Source of the DNA: an uncultured Clostridium sp.
Lineage (GTDB): Bacteria > Bacillota > Clostridia > TANB77 > CAG-508
Direction: 5' to 3'
Length of the DNA stretch: 19,867 bases
NCBI GenBank assembly: GCA_946497905.1
Contig: CAMMMI010000022.1
Span: 1 to 19,867, forward strand
The position numbers and the translations under genes are program-made. The stretch's first letter is position 1, and the number at the start of each line of letters is the position of its first letter. Under the pieces are notes generated by a model, which was not told where the DNA came from, made no database searches, and saw only the letters and a program-made list of their open reading frames with translations. Positions 1 through 6,372 of the stretch are shown one piece after another.

Positions 1-161
1 ATTAAAGAATTTATAATATTCTTCCATTCACATTCATAATTACTAAAATTTATATCTATATCTTTCTTAAACAATGGAACAAATCGGAAAGCCTTAACAT
101 TTGTACAATTTTTAATATTTCTCTTTGGCTTTCCGTAAATTTGTTCTGTGCCAATTTTACG
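1..161 (-). pseudogene. Partial or decayed reading frame at the left edge, unknown family
   Basis: Reading the minus strand from 161 down to the window edge gives 53 uninterrupted codons with protein-like composition. It contains the stretches GTEQIYGKPKRNIKNC and AFRFVPLFKKDIDINF, and near the edge NYECEWKNIINSL. The frame is closed upstream by TAA at 162-164. It has no ATG and no ribosome binding site, so the 5' end seems lost, and the 3' end lies outside the window. The stop sits inside a perfect hairpin (152-173). I do not recognise the family. It could be a truncated gene whose remainder lies to the left, or a chance open frame. The varied composition, including W, C and P codons in very AT-rich DNA, favours former coding sequence. 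Confidence 0.35.
77..146. repeat. Imperfect inverted repeat with 33-nt loop
   Basis: The left arm 77-93 (GAACAAATCGGAAAGCC) pairs with the right arm 127-146. Eight and nine base pairs match exactly around a 3-nt bulge in the right arm. The repeat lies inside the protein-like minus-strand frame. Its function is unknown. Confidence 0.5.
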
Positions 162-173
162 TTAGTAAAATTG
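152..173. repeat. Perfect 9-bp hairpin, GTTA loop
   Basis: CAATTTTAC (152-160) and GTAAAATTG (165-173) flank the tetranucleotide GTTA. No T-run follows on either strand, so it is not a typical intrinsic terminator. It coincides with the point where the left-edge reading frame is broken. Confidence 0.6.
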
Positions 174-195
174 TGTGCATTCGTTTCGCAAAGCG

Positions 196-302
196 TTTTT
201 ATACAGTAGGAAAGGATAACTTCTTTTGAAAATAAAAATTGTTTATTTTCACTTTGAGCCTAAGTAACTTAAAGTTTCATATTGTTTCCTATTGTATAAA
301 AA
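196..302. repeat. MITE-like 107-bp element with 18-bp terminal inverted repeats
   Basis: The ends are an 18-bp inverted repeat: 196-213 TTTTTATACAGTAGGAAA against 285-302 TTTCCTATTGTATAAAAA. The single mismatch would be a G-U pair in RNA. An internal perfect 9-bp hairpin lies at 228-250 (GAAAATAAA, 5-nt loop). No reading frame lies between the ends and no obvious target-site duplication flanks them. It could be a small non-autonomous mobile element or a structured RNA. Confidence 0.45.
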
Positions 303-325
303 ATATAATATGTTATAAAATTTTT

Positions 326-352
326 CCAATTTTGGACGCGTCCCCAAATTGG
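326..352. terminator. GGACGCGTCC-centred palindrome downstream of spoIVA
   Basis: CCAATTT, then the 10-nt palindrome GGACGCGTCC, then CAAATTGG form a strong near-perfect hairpin. It starts about 34 nt beyond the spoIVA stop. On the minus strand it is followed by an AAAAATTTT stretch, so it could end spoIVA transcription. A half copy, GCGTCCAATTT, lies at 371-381. The GACGCGTC core recurs in the palindrome at 5945-5972. Confidence 0.45.
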
Positions 353-385
353 TAAATTCCAAAATTAGAAGCGTCCAATTTCCCT

Positions 386-1864
386 TTAAAGTATAATACA
401 AATTAGTCCTCCACTACCTTCATTAACAATACGTTCTAAAGTTTCTTGAAGTTTAATTTGAGCATCTTCTGGCATTTTAGAAAGTTTAGTTTGAAGTCCT
501 TCATTAACAAGTTCATGTAAGCTCTTACCAAAAATGTTAGATTCCCAGATTTTTTTAGGATCACTTTCAAATTCAGAAAGTAGGTAATTAACTAGTTCTT
601 CTGATTGCTTTTCTGAGCCAACAATAGGTGAAACTTCTGTAGCAACATTAGTTTTTATAAGGTGAATACTAGGTGCAGTAGCTTTTAGTTTAACACCAAA
701 TCTAGAACCTTGTTTAACCATTTCAGGTTCTTCAAGAATTAATTCATCAATAGAAGGAGTAACAATTCCATAACCTTTTCTATCAACTTCATCTAATGCA
801 TAAGATATTTTATCATATTTTTTCTTGGTGATAGAAAGATCATTAATAATGCTAAATAAATCCCCCTCATTATTGACACAAACTCCAGTTATCTCGGAAA
901 GAACATTATAAAATAATTCATCTTTTAAAGTTATTTCAATATTTACATTTCCTGTATCTAATTTAATATTTTGAATAGAAGTTTTTGAAATTATTTCAGT
1001 AGATTTTATATTTTCTACACAGCCTGATACATCTTTTAAAACATTAACACTATCAAAAGCATTTCGTATTTCTTGGAAAAGTTCAGCTTTCAAAGGATGG
1101 TCAATATTTAATCCATCAATCCATCTAGGGAATTTAATTCTAATTTGGTCAACTGGAAATTCGTATAAAACTTTAGAAAACATATTATTAATATCTTCAA
1201 TAGAAAGATATTCACAATTAATTGGTAATACTGAAGCATTATATTTATCGCTTAGTTTGTTAGCAAGTTCTCTGGTATAATCAGAATTAGGGTCATTAGA
1301 GTTTAAAATTATGATAAAAGGTTTATTTAAAGCTTTTAACTCATTTACTACTCTTTCTTCAGCTTTGATATAGTCTTCTCTAGGGATATCAGTAATACTG
1401 CCATCTGTAGTAACTATAACGCCTATAGTCGAATGTTCTTCAATTACCTTTTTAGTTCCAATCTCGGCAGCTGTTTCAAAAGGTATTTCTTCTTCAGACC
1501 AAGGAGTTTTAACCATTCTTGGCATATCATCTTCTAAATACCCAATAGCATTATCTACTAAATAACCTACACAATCGACTAATCTAGTTTTAAATTTTAG
1601 GTTATTGTCTAAAGTAATCTCAATGGCCTCATTTGGAACAAATTTTGGCTCTGTTGTCATTATTGTTTTTCCACCAGCACTTTGTGGAAGCTCATCTTTT
1701 GCACGTTCTTTTTTGTATTCATTATCAATATTAGGAAGAACCAATAAATCCATGAATTTTTTTATAAAAGTAGATTTACCAGTCCTTACAGGTCCAACAA
1801 CTCCTACATAAATATCACCATCAGTTCTTTTTGCAATGTCTTGATACAACCTTGTATTTTCCAT
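386..1864 (-). CDS. spoIVA: Stage IV sporulation protein A (spore coat morphogenetic ATPase)
   Basis: SpoIVA is the ATPase that polymerises on the outer forespore membrane and forms the basement layer of the spore coat in the mother cell. The 492-aa length matches the family. Residues 24-32 are the Walker A motif GPVRTGKST with Lys30, followed by a TIMTTEPKFVP segment near 67-77 and LVDCVGYLVDNAIGY near 95-109, all hallmarks of SpoIVA. The C-terminus IVNEGSGGLICIIL is the conserved end needed for membrane targeting in Bacillus. The ATG at 1864 is preceded by AAGGAGGT (complement of 1871-1878). It is a single-gene unit with long intergenic regions on both sides. It shows that the organism is, or recently was, an endospore former. 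Confidence 0.97.
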   Translation of the reverse strand: MENTRLYQDIAKRTDGDIYVGVVGPVRTGKSTFIKKFMDLLVLPNIDNEYKKERAKDELPQSAGGKTIMTTEPKFVPNEAIEITLDNNLKFKTRLVDCVGYLVDNAIGYLEDDMPRMVKTPWSEEEIPFETAAEIGTKKVIEEHSTIGVIVTTDGSITDIPREDYIKAEERVVNELKALNKPFIIILNSNDPNSDYTRELANKLSDKYNASVLPINCEYLSIEDINNMFSKVLYEFPVDQIRIKFPRWIDGLNIDHPLKAELFQEIRNAFDSVNVLKDVSGCVENIKSTEIISKTSIQNIKLDTGNVNIEITLKDELFYNVLSEITGVCVNNEGDLFSIINDLSITKKKYDKISYALDEVDRKGYGIVTPSIDELILEEPEMVKQGSRFGVKLKATAPSIHLIKTNVATEVSPIVGSEKQSEELVNYLLSEFESDPKKIWESNIFGKSLHELVNEGLQTKLSKMPEDAQIKLQETLERIVNEGSGGLICIIL

Positions 1865-1919
1865 CTATATACCTCCTTAATCTTAAAGAAAATGTTTGTA
1901 CAAAATTACTTTAGTTAAT

Positions 1920-1947
1920 ATATATTGAGTTTTTTCGAGAATATGAC
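1920..1947 (-). promoter_or_regulatory. Possible sigma-E promoter of spoIVA
   Basis: On the minus strand GTCATATT (complement of 1940-1947) matches the sigma-E -35 element. CAATATAT (complement of 1920-1927), 12 nt further on, is a weak match to the sigma-E -10 CATACAAT. spoIVA is sigma-E controlled in Bacillus and Clostridium. The -10 match and the short spacer keep this tentative. Confidence 0.4.
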
Positions 1948-2162
1948 AAGTTTTAAAAAATTATTAGCAATATATTGTTTTGTTATATATTAGGAAACTC
2001 CTCACTTCGCTCGACGTGAACATTACCCAAAAAATTAATAAAGAATTTCTAAAATTATTTCTATCACATTCAAAATACTATATTTGTTGGTGTACTATGT
2101 ACGATATAGCTGTGGATTGTAATGCAATATTGTAAATTGGTAAATGTTCAAAAATAAAAAAC
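1948..2162. other. Intergenic region between divergent spoIVA and the UDP-sugar pyrophosphorylase gene
   Basis: No coding sequence is visible. It contains a short imperfect hairpin near 2002-2020 (TCAC, TTCGCTCGA loop, GTGA) in an unusually GC-rich patch, CTTCGCTCGACGTGA. That patch stands out from the AT-rich surroundings and may be a repeat fragment. Confidence 0.4.
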
Positions 2163-2191
2163 TTGATAAAAAAATTCATGTGTGTTAAAAT
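2163..2191 (+). promoter_or_regulatory. Sigma-A promoter of the UDP-sugar pyrophosphorylase gene
   Basis: TTGATA at 2163-2168 and TAAAAT at 2186-2191 are separated by exactly 17 nt. A GGGG-type ribosome binding site (AAGGGGCG, about 2235-2242) and the ATG at 2250 follow. Confidence 0.65.
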
Positions 2192-2249
2192 GACAATATT
2201 AAGTAAGAATCATATAATATATTAATAGAACAAAAAGGGGCGAACATAA

Positions 2250-3497
2250 ATGGATAAATTACAAGACACTATAGATATTCTAAAATTATATAGTCAAGAA
2301 CATATAATAAAATTATTAGAAAAATTAAATGAACAAGAAAAAGAAGAATTATTAGAACAAATAAACAATATAGACTTTCAACAAATGAAAGAATTATATG
2401 ATAATACAAAAAAGACAATAGAGCTAAAAGAAAACAAAATAGAACCATTAAAATATTGTGATAAAAATAAATTAGCTAAAAATGAAAAAGAAGAATTAGA
2501 CAGTTTAGGAGAAAACATAATAAGAAATGGACAATATGCAGTAGTAACAATGGCAGGAGGGCAAGGAACACGTTTAGGACATTCAGGGCCAAAAGGAACT
2601 TTTAAATTAGATGTATATGGAAAAGGAAAATATCTTTTTGAAATATTATGTGAAAATCTAAAAGAAGCAAATAAAAAATATAATACTATAATTCCTTGGT
2701 ACATAATGACAAGTAAAGAAAACAATAAAGAAACAGTAGAATTTTTAGAAAAAAATAATTACTTTGGATATGACAAAAATAATGTAATAATATTTACACA
2801 AGGAGAATTACCATTAGTAGATGAAGAAGGAAAAATATTAATAGGTAAAAACATGAAAATTAAAGAAGCATCAGACGGAAATGGTGGTACATATTTTTCA
2901 CTAAGAGCAAGTGGATGTCTTTCAGATATGAAAGAAAGAGGAATTAAATGGATATTCATAGGGGGAGTAGATAATGCTTTATTAAAAATGGCTGATGTAA
3001 CACTATTAGGATTAGCTATAAAACAAGGAGTAGAAATAGCTTCTAAATCAATAGTAAAAGCAAACCCTCAAGAAAAAGTAGGAGTTTTTGGGAAAATGAA
3101 TGGTCACCCTAAAGTTATAGAATATACAGAACTACCAGAAAAAATGGCAGAAGAAATTGATAGCAATGGTGAATTAAAATATGGCGAAGCACATATAATG
3201 TGTAATCTATATAGTATTGACGCAATAGAAAAAATAAGTAAAGAAACATTAATGTATCATCCAGCACATAAAAAAAATTCATACATAGATGAAGAGGGAA
3301 AAGAGATAATACCCAAAGAGCCAAATTCATATAAATTTGAATCATTTATATTTGATGCATTTGAATTTTTCGATGATATTGCTATATTAAGAGGAAAAAG
3401 AGAAGATGACTTTGCACCAGTAAAAAATAAAGAAGGGGTAGATAGCCCAAGAACAGCAAAAGAATTATACGAAAAATATTGGAACAGGCAATTATAG
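2250..3497 (+). CDS. UTP-sugar-1-phosphate uridylyltransferase, UDPGP (eukaryote-like UAP/UGP) family
   Basis: The 415-aa protein is predicted to form UDP-GlcNAc or UDP-glucose from UTP and the sugar 1-phosphate in the cytosol. Residues 101-116 are the nucleotide-binding loop MAGGQGTRLGHSGPKG, followed by TFKLD. GGVDNALLKMADVTLLG near 243-260 matches the metal and uridine binding region (VDN...D) of eukaryotic UDP-N-acetylglucosamine pyrophosphorylases. KANPQEKVGVF and VIEYTEL follow in the usual order. The N-terminal 70 residues are a charged helical region. This is the UDPGP family (UAP1/UGP2-like), not the GlmU or GalU branch. The next gene encodes a GlmU-C-terminus-like beta-helix protein, which supports a link to UDP-GlcNAc. 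Substrate choice between GlcNAc, GalNAc and glucose cannot be settled by eye. Confidence 0.85.
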   Translation: MDKLQDTIDILKLYSQEHIIKLLEKLNEQEKEELLEQINNIDFQQMKELYDNTKKTIELKENKIEPLKYCDKNKLAKNEKEELDSLGENIIRNGQYAVVTMAGGQGTRLGHSGPKGTFKLDVYGKGKYLFEILCENLKEANKKYNTIIPWYIMTSKENNKETVEFLEKNNYFGYDKNNVIIFTQGELPLVDEEGKILIGKNMKIKEASDGNGGTYFSLRASGCLSDMKERGIKWIFIGGVDNALLKMADVTLLGLAIKQGVEIASKSIVKANPQEKVGVFGKMNGHPKVIEYTELPEKMAEEIDSNGELKYGEAHIMCNLYSIDAIEKISKETLMYHPAHKKNSYIDEEGKEIIPKEPNSYKFESFIFDAFEFFDDIAILRGKREDDFAPVKNKEGVDSPRTAKELYEKYWNRQL

Positions 3498-3499
3498 AG

Positions 3500-3515
3500 G
3501 ACGTTCCTTTAATCC
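3500..3515. repeat. Possible REP fragment (GGACGTTCCTTTAATCCC)
   Basis: The GC-rich patch GGACGTTCCTTTAATCCC begins just after the pyrophosphorylase stop and abuts the first 33-bp repeat. It resembles a degenerate piece of the same kind of REP-like element. It is a weak call based on composition and position. Confidence 0.25.
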
Positions 3516-3517
3516 CG

Positions 3518-3551
3518 AAAATTGCCAAAGGGGACGGGCTATTTTGGCACA
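3518..3551 (+). repeat. 33-bp REP-like repeat, copy 1
   Basis: The core GCCAAAGGGGACGGGCTA is followed by TTTTGGCACA. The repeat is itself partly palindromic (TGCCAAA ... TTTTGGCA). It is identical over 33 nt to the inverted copy at 3598-3630 and to the direct copy at 18184-18216. Its GC-rich centre contrasts sharply with the surrounding DNA. Confidence 0.9.
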
Positions 3552-3597
3552 TCCTATTAATTTTTAAATCAACTTTCTTACATTTATTAAATTAAAG

Positions 3598-3630
3598 TGT
3601 GCCAAAATAGCCCGTCCCCTTTGGCAATTT
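3598..3630 (-). repeat. 33-bp REP-like repeat, copy 2 (inverted)
   Basis: This is the exact reverse complement of the copy at 3519-3551. The pair forms a 33-bp stem with a 46-nt loop between the pyrophosphorylase and beta-helix genes, so it may end or weaken transcription between them. A degenerate further copy (TGTCAAAATAGTCTGTCCAC) lies at 3638-3657. Confidence 0.9.
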
Positions 3631-3637
3631 GGCAATC

Positions 3638-3657
3638 TGTCAAAATAGTCTGTCCAC
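3638..3657 (-). repeat. Degenerate copy of the REP-like repeat
   Basis: TGTCAAAATAGTCTGTCCAC matches the start of the inverted copy (TGTGCCAAAATAGCCCGTCC) with small changes. It lies directly before the ribosome binding site of the next gene. Confidence 0.5.
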
Positions 3658-3676
3658 TAATAAGGAGGAAATTTTT

Positions 3677-4351
3677 ATGGAAGAATGTAAAATAACAAAT
3701 TTATACAATTTAGATGAAACAATAGCAAAAGAATTATTACAAAAAGCTACATATCCATGGGAGGTATTACCACAAATAAAAGAATACATAATAGAAATAG
3801 GAAGAAAATTAGATAAAAATAAATATGATGAAATAGAAGAAAATATATGGATAGCAAAAACAGCAAAAGTTGCAAAAACAGCATATATAAATGGACCAGT
3901 AATAATTGGAGAAAATGCAGAAATAAGACATTGTGCTTTTATTAGAGGTAGTGCAATTATAGGAGAGGGAGCAGTAGTTGGAAACTCAACAGAATTAAAA
4001 AATGTAATTTTATTTAATAAAGTACAAGTGCCACATTATAATTATGTAGGAGATTCAATTTTAGGATATAAATCACATATGGGAGCTGGTTCTATAACTT
4101 CTAATGTTAAATCAGACAAAAAATTAGTAGAGATAAAAAATAATAATGAAAAAATAGAAACAGGATTAAAAAAAGTAGGTGCAATGGTAGGAGATAATGT
4201 AGAAGTAGGTTGTGGAAGTATTTTAAATCCAGGAAGTGTGATAGGTAGAAATACTAATATTTATCCATTATCTTCTGTACGAGGTGTTATAAAAGAAAAT
4301 AGTATATATAAAAATCAAAATGAGATAGTAGATAAAAGGGACGATACATAA
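3677..4351 (+). CDS. Left-handed beta-helix (hexapeptide repeat) protein, GlmU C-terminal-like
   Basis: The 224-aa protein has hexapeptide repeats of the LbetaH acyltransferase/nucleotidyltransferase type. They include VIIGENAEI, AIIGEGAVVG, MVGDNVEVGCGSILNPGSVIG and NTNIYPLSSVRG. The segment HYNYVGDSILGYKSHMGAGSITSN is close to the GlmU acetyltransferase signature (YIGD...GAGTI-CN). The N-terminal 60 residues are helical and lack a nucleotidyltransferase domain. The ATG at 3677 follows AAGGAGG by 8 nt. An upstream in-frame TTG at 3629 lies inside the repeat and has no ribosome binding site, so it was not used. Adjacency to the UDPGP-type pyrophosphorylase suggests a shared role in amino-sugar nucleotide metabolism, but the reaction is not established. 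Confidence 0.8.
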   Translation: MEECKITNLYNLDETIAKELLQKATYPWEVLPQIKEYIIEIGRKLDKNKYDEIEENIWIAKTAKVAKTAYINGPVIIGENAEIRHCAFIRGSAIIGEGAVVGNSTELKNVILFNKVQVPHYNYVGDSILGYKSHMGAGSITSNVKSDKKLVEIKNNNEKIETGLKKVGAMVGDNVEVGCGSILNPGSVIGRNTNIYPLSSVRGVIKENSIYKNQNEIVDKRDDT

Positions 4352-4588
4352 AAATCTATTAGTTAATATTTTGTGAATATGTTTTTTTAGTATTAAAAAA
4401 ATTGAAAATATAATAATAAGATTAGAATAAAGGAAAAAACGAAAGAGTATATTATTTACAAAATTATGTAAAATATTTATTAAATAAAATAATGAATTAT
4501 AAAAATTATATTGATAAAAAAATAATGTTTTTTTATAATTTAAAAAGAAAAAGGAATAATAAAAATATACAAAAGAAAGAGGAAAATA
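4352..4588. other. AT-rich intergenic stretch
   Basis: This is almost pure A/T sequence. I see no supported gene, strong hairpin or clear promoter. A short low-complexity frame from 4492 is not convincing. Confidence 0.5.
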
Positions 4589-4714
4589 ATGAAAAAATTA
4601 CAAAAATATGAAAAAGGAATAACATTAATAGCACTGGTAATAATGATTTTATTCTCTTATGACGAAAAATTAAAATGTAGTAATAGCAAAGGTTTCCTCT
4701 TAACAACAATTTAG
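4589..4714 (+). pseudogene. Truncated type IV prepilin-like gene, N-terminus only
   Basis: The ATG at 4589, 6 nt after AAAGAGG, opens a 41-codon frame. It begins MKKLQKYEKG followed by ITLIALVIMIL, a class III/type IV prepilin cleavage site (KG|ITLI) with the start of the hydrophobic helix. The helix then stops abruptly and runs into unrelated sequence (FSYDEKLKC) up to TAG at 4712. The leader closely resembles that of the intact GLUG protein at 6793-8355 (KKG|ITLISLVVTII), so this is probably a broken paralogue. Whether the short product is made is unknown. Confidence 0.6.
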
Positions 4715-4812
4715 GAATTATAAAATTTTCACATATTTGAAAGATGAATTGTAAAAAATAAATACAAGTTCATCTCTTTTTTTGAATTTGTAATGAAAAA
4801 TTTGAAAATAAG

Positions 4813-4821
4813 TGATATAAT
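4813..4821 (+). promoter_or_regulatory. Extended -10 promoter of the nuclease gene
   Basis: TGATATAAT is a consensus extended -10 element (TG-N-TATAAT), 65 nt before the ATG. The -35 region is poor (ATGAAA-like), as is common for extended -10 promoters. Confidence 0.5.
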
Positions 4822-4885
4822 GCCAATTAATAAAGGATAATTAAATTTAGCAACAGTGGTTGCAAAATTAGAAAGAAGGTAAATT

Positions 4886-5938
4886 ATGGAAAAACAATTA
4901 ATAGATAAAGAAGCAATTTCTAATGAGTTGGCAGAAGAAATAAAAAAGTTAGTATTAGAGGCAAGAAACAAAATATCTAAAGAAGTAAACGGGACACTGG
5001 TAGATACATATTGGAATATAGGAAGAACTATAATTGAAAAAGAGCAATCTGGAAAAATAAAGGCAGAATATGGAAAAGCAATATTATTAAATGTTTCAAA
5101 AAAATTAACAAAGGATATTGGTAAAGGTTTTTCAAAAAGTAACTTATTCAATATGAGAAGATTTTATCTAGTTTATTCGAAAATTCCAGACACGTCTGGA
5201 ATTTTGGGATGGTCGCATTATTGTGAGTTAATAGCTATTAAAGATGAAAATAAAAGAAATTTTTATGAAAAAGAAACTATTATTAGTAAATGGTCAGTTA
5301 GAGAGTTACAGAGACAAATAGAAACATCACTATTTGAAAGATTATTATTATCAGATGGAAAAGTGAATAAAGAAAAGGTTTTACAATTAGCAAAAGAGGG
5401 ACAAATATTAAATTCACCAGAAGATATGATAAAAGATCCATTTGTTTTTGAATTTTTAGGAGTTCCAGAGAAAAAGCCATTATTAGAAAAAGATTTAGAA
5501 TATAAATTAATTAAGCATATTGAAAATTTTTTGTTAGAATTGGGAAAAGGATTTATGTTTGTGGGTTCACAACAAAGGGTTACACTTGGAAATGTGCATT
5601 ACTATGTGGACATGGTATTCTACAATAAAATTTTGAAAGCATATGTGTTAATAGATTTAAAAATGGGAAACTTGAAACCAGAAAATTTCGGACAAATGAA
5701 TATGTACTTAAATTATTATGAAGAAGAAGTAAATGATGAAGGGGATAATAAACCTATTGGAATAATACTTTGTGCAGAAAAAGACAATGTCGTTGCAGAA
5801 TATAGTATGGGAGGATTAAACAATAATTTATTTGCATCAAAATATACATATTATATACCAAAACAAGAAGAATTAATTGCACAAGTAGAACAAGTTATAA
5901 AAGAAAATGAAAAAGAAACAAATGATGAAAATAAATAA
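4886..5938 (+). CDS. DUF1016/YhcG-family PDDEXK nuclease domain protein
   Basis: The 350-aa protein has the two-domain layout of YhcG-type proteins. The N-terminal DUF1016_N region spans about residues 15-150 and includes LVDTYWNIGRTI, KGFSKSNLFNMRRFY and GWSHYCELI. The C-terminal PD-(D/E)xK nuclease domain covers about 200-340. Candidate catalytic residues are Asp242 in VDMVFYN, Asp257 and Lys259 in LIDLK, and Gln270 in FGQMNMYLNYY. The length is typical for the family. Such proteins are often accessory, carried near mobile elements or in defence regions, but their reaction and target are poorly known. The gene stands alone, flanked by a broken prepilin and mobilization remnants. Residues 99-107 are encoded by a palindrome that recurs right after the stop codon. 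The ATG at 4886 follows AGAAAGAAGG. Confidence 0.88.
   Translation: MEKQLIDKEAISNELAEEIKKLVLEARNKISKEVNGTLVDTYWNIGRTIIEKEQSGKIKAEYGKAILLNVSKKLTKDIGKGFSKSNLFNMRRFYLVYSKIPDTSGILGWSHYCELIAIKDENKRNFYEKETIISKWSVRELQRQIETSLFERLLLSDGKVNKEKVLQLAKEGQILNSPEDMIKDPFVFEFLGVPEKKPLLEKDLEYKLIKHIENFLLELGKGFMFVGSQQRVTLGNVHYYVDMVFYNKILKAYVLIDLKMGNLKPENFGQMNMYLNYYEEEVNDEGDNKPIGIILCAEKDNVVAEYSMGGLNNNLFASKYTYYIPKQEELIAQVEQVIKENEKETNDENK
5180..5205. repeat. Palindrome inside the nuclease coding sequence
   Basis: AAAATTCCAGAC and GTCTGGAATTTT (12-bp arms) flank a 2-nt centre, AC. It encodes KIPDTSGIL (residues 99-107) just before the conserved GWSHY. It differs by one base (A to G at the centre) from the core of the intergenic palindrome at 5945-5972. 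Confidence 0.95.
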
Positions 5939-5944
5939 TAAATC

Positions 5945-5972
5945 AAAAATTCCAGACGCGTCTGGAATTTTT
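5945..5972. repeat. 28-bp perfect palindrome just after the nuclease stop codon
   Basis: AAAAATTCCAGACG and its reverse complement meet at a CGCG centre. It begins 7 nt after the stop codon. It shares 25 of 26 positions with the palindrome inside the gene. It overlaps the hairpin at 5968-5990 and ends in a T-run, so it may also terminate nuclease transcription. Confidence 0.95.
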
Positions 5973-5990
5973 GCGACACTGTCGCAAAAA
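5968..5990. terminator. TTTTTGCGAC hairpin, second of a double hairpin
   Basis: TTTTTGCGAC, loop ACT, GTCGCAAAAA form a perfect 10-bp stem that shares its first T-run with the preceding palindrome. Together they form a double hairpin element after the nuclease gene. The stem contains the half-sites TTGCGA and TCGCAA seen in the operators at 8880-8950, here with a 5-nt spacer. Confidence 0.6.
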
Positions 5991-6147
5991 TTTAGAAAAG
6001 TAAAAAGCTTTAGATTTAGAAATAAGTCTAAGGCTTATTTGTGGAAATTTTTTATCTACATTTTTAAGATATAAAACTATATGATTCCATAATAAAAAAA
6101 GGCACAAAAGCCAAAATAAAGCGAAACAAGAGAGGAGGAGAGGGCAA

Positions 6148-6372
6148 ATGTCAAATCTAAATTTAAAAGGTTTATGGATTCCAATAGAAATATTAACAGA
6201 TACAAATTTAAGTGATAAAGAAAGACATATTTATTCTATTATTTTTAAGTAAAGAAAATAATTATTGCTATTACACTAATAGTAATATAAGTGAATTGCT
6301 AAATATATCAATTACACAAGTTTAAAAACTAGTAAATTCATTAAAGAAAAAAGGATATATTGATATAGAGAT
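6148..6372 (+). pseudogene. Frameshifted replication/HTH-type protein fragment
   Basis: The ATG at 6148 follows the strong site GAGAGGAGGAGAGGG. It opens MSNLNLKGLWIPIEIL then TDTNLSDKERHIYSIIF before a TAA at 6250. From 6245 the next frame continues the same protein logically (LSKENNYCYYTNSNISELLNIS, then VNSLKKKGYIDIEI). One internal TAA falls where a Ser or Lys would be expected. The pattern GLWIPIEIL-LSDKE ... NISELLNIS ... LKKKGYI is that of winged-helix/HTH proteins carried on clostridial plasmids and mobilizable elements. It carries one frameshift and one stop, and its 3' end is replaced by mobilization-protein sequence. Confidence 0.6.

Noticed and set aside
1605..1811. 68-codon plus-strand frame within spoIVA
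   Set aside because: It is antisense to the conserved Walker region of spoIVA and has no ribosome binding site.
2378..3345. Several minus-strand frames opposite the UDP-sugar pyrophosphorylase
   Set aside because: They are hydrophobic shadows of A-rich codons in a well-supported gene, with no ribosome binding sites.
3518..3630. CRISPR array
   Set aside because: Only two full copies occur here, in opposite orientation and without regular spacers, so the pair is an inverted repeat.
4492..4611. 39-codon plus-strand frame starting MNYKNYIDKK
   Set aside because: It is low-complexity A-rich sequence without a ribosome binding site, and it overlaps the better supported truncated prepilin.
4729..5151. 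140-codon minus-strand frame over the nuclease start
   Set aside because: It lies opposite the conserved DUF1016 N-terminus, and its composition is that of an antisense shadow.
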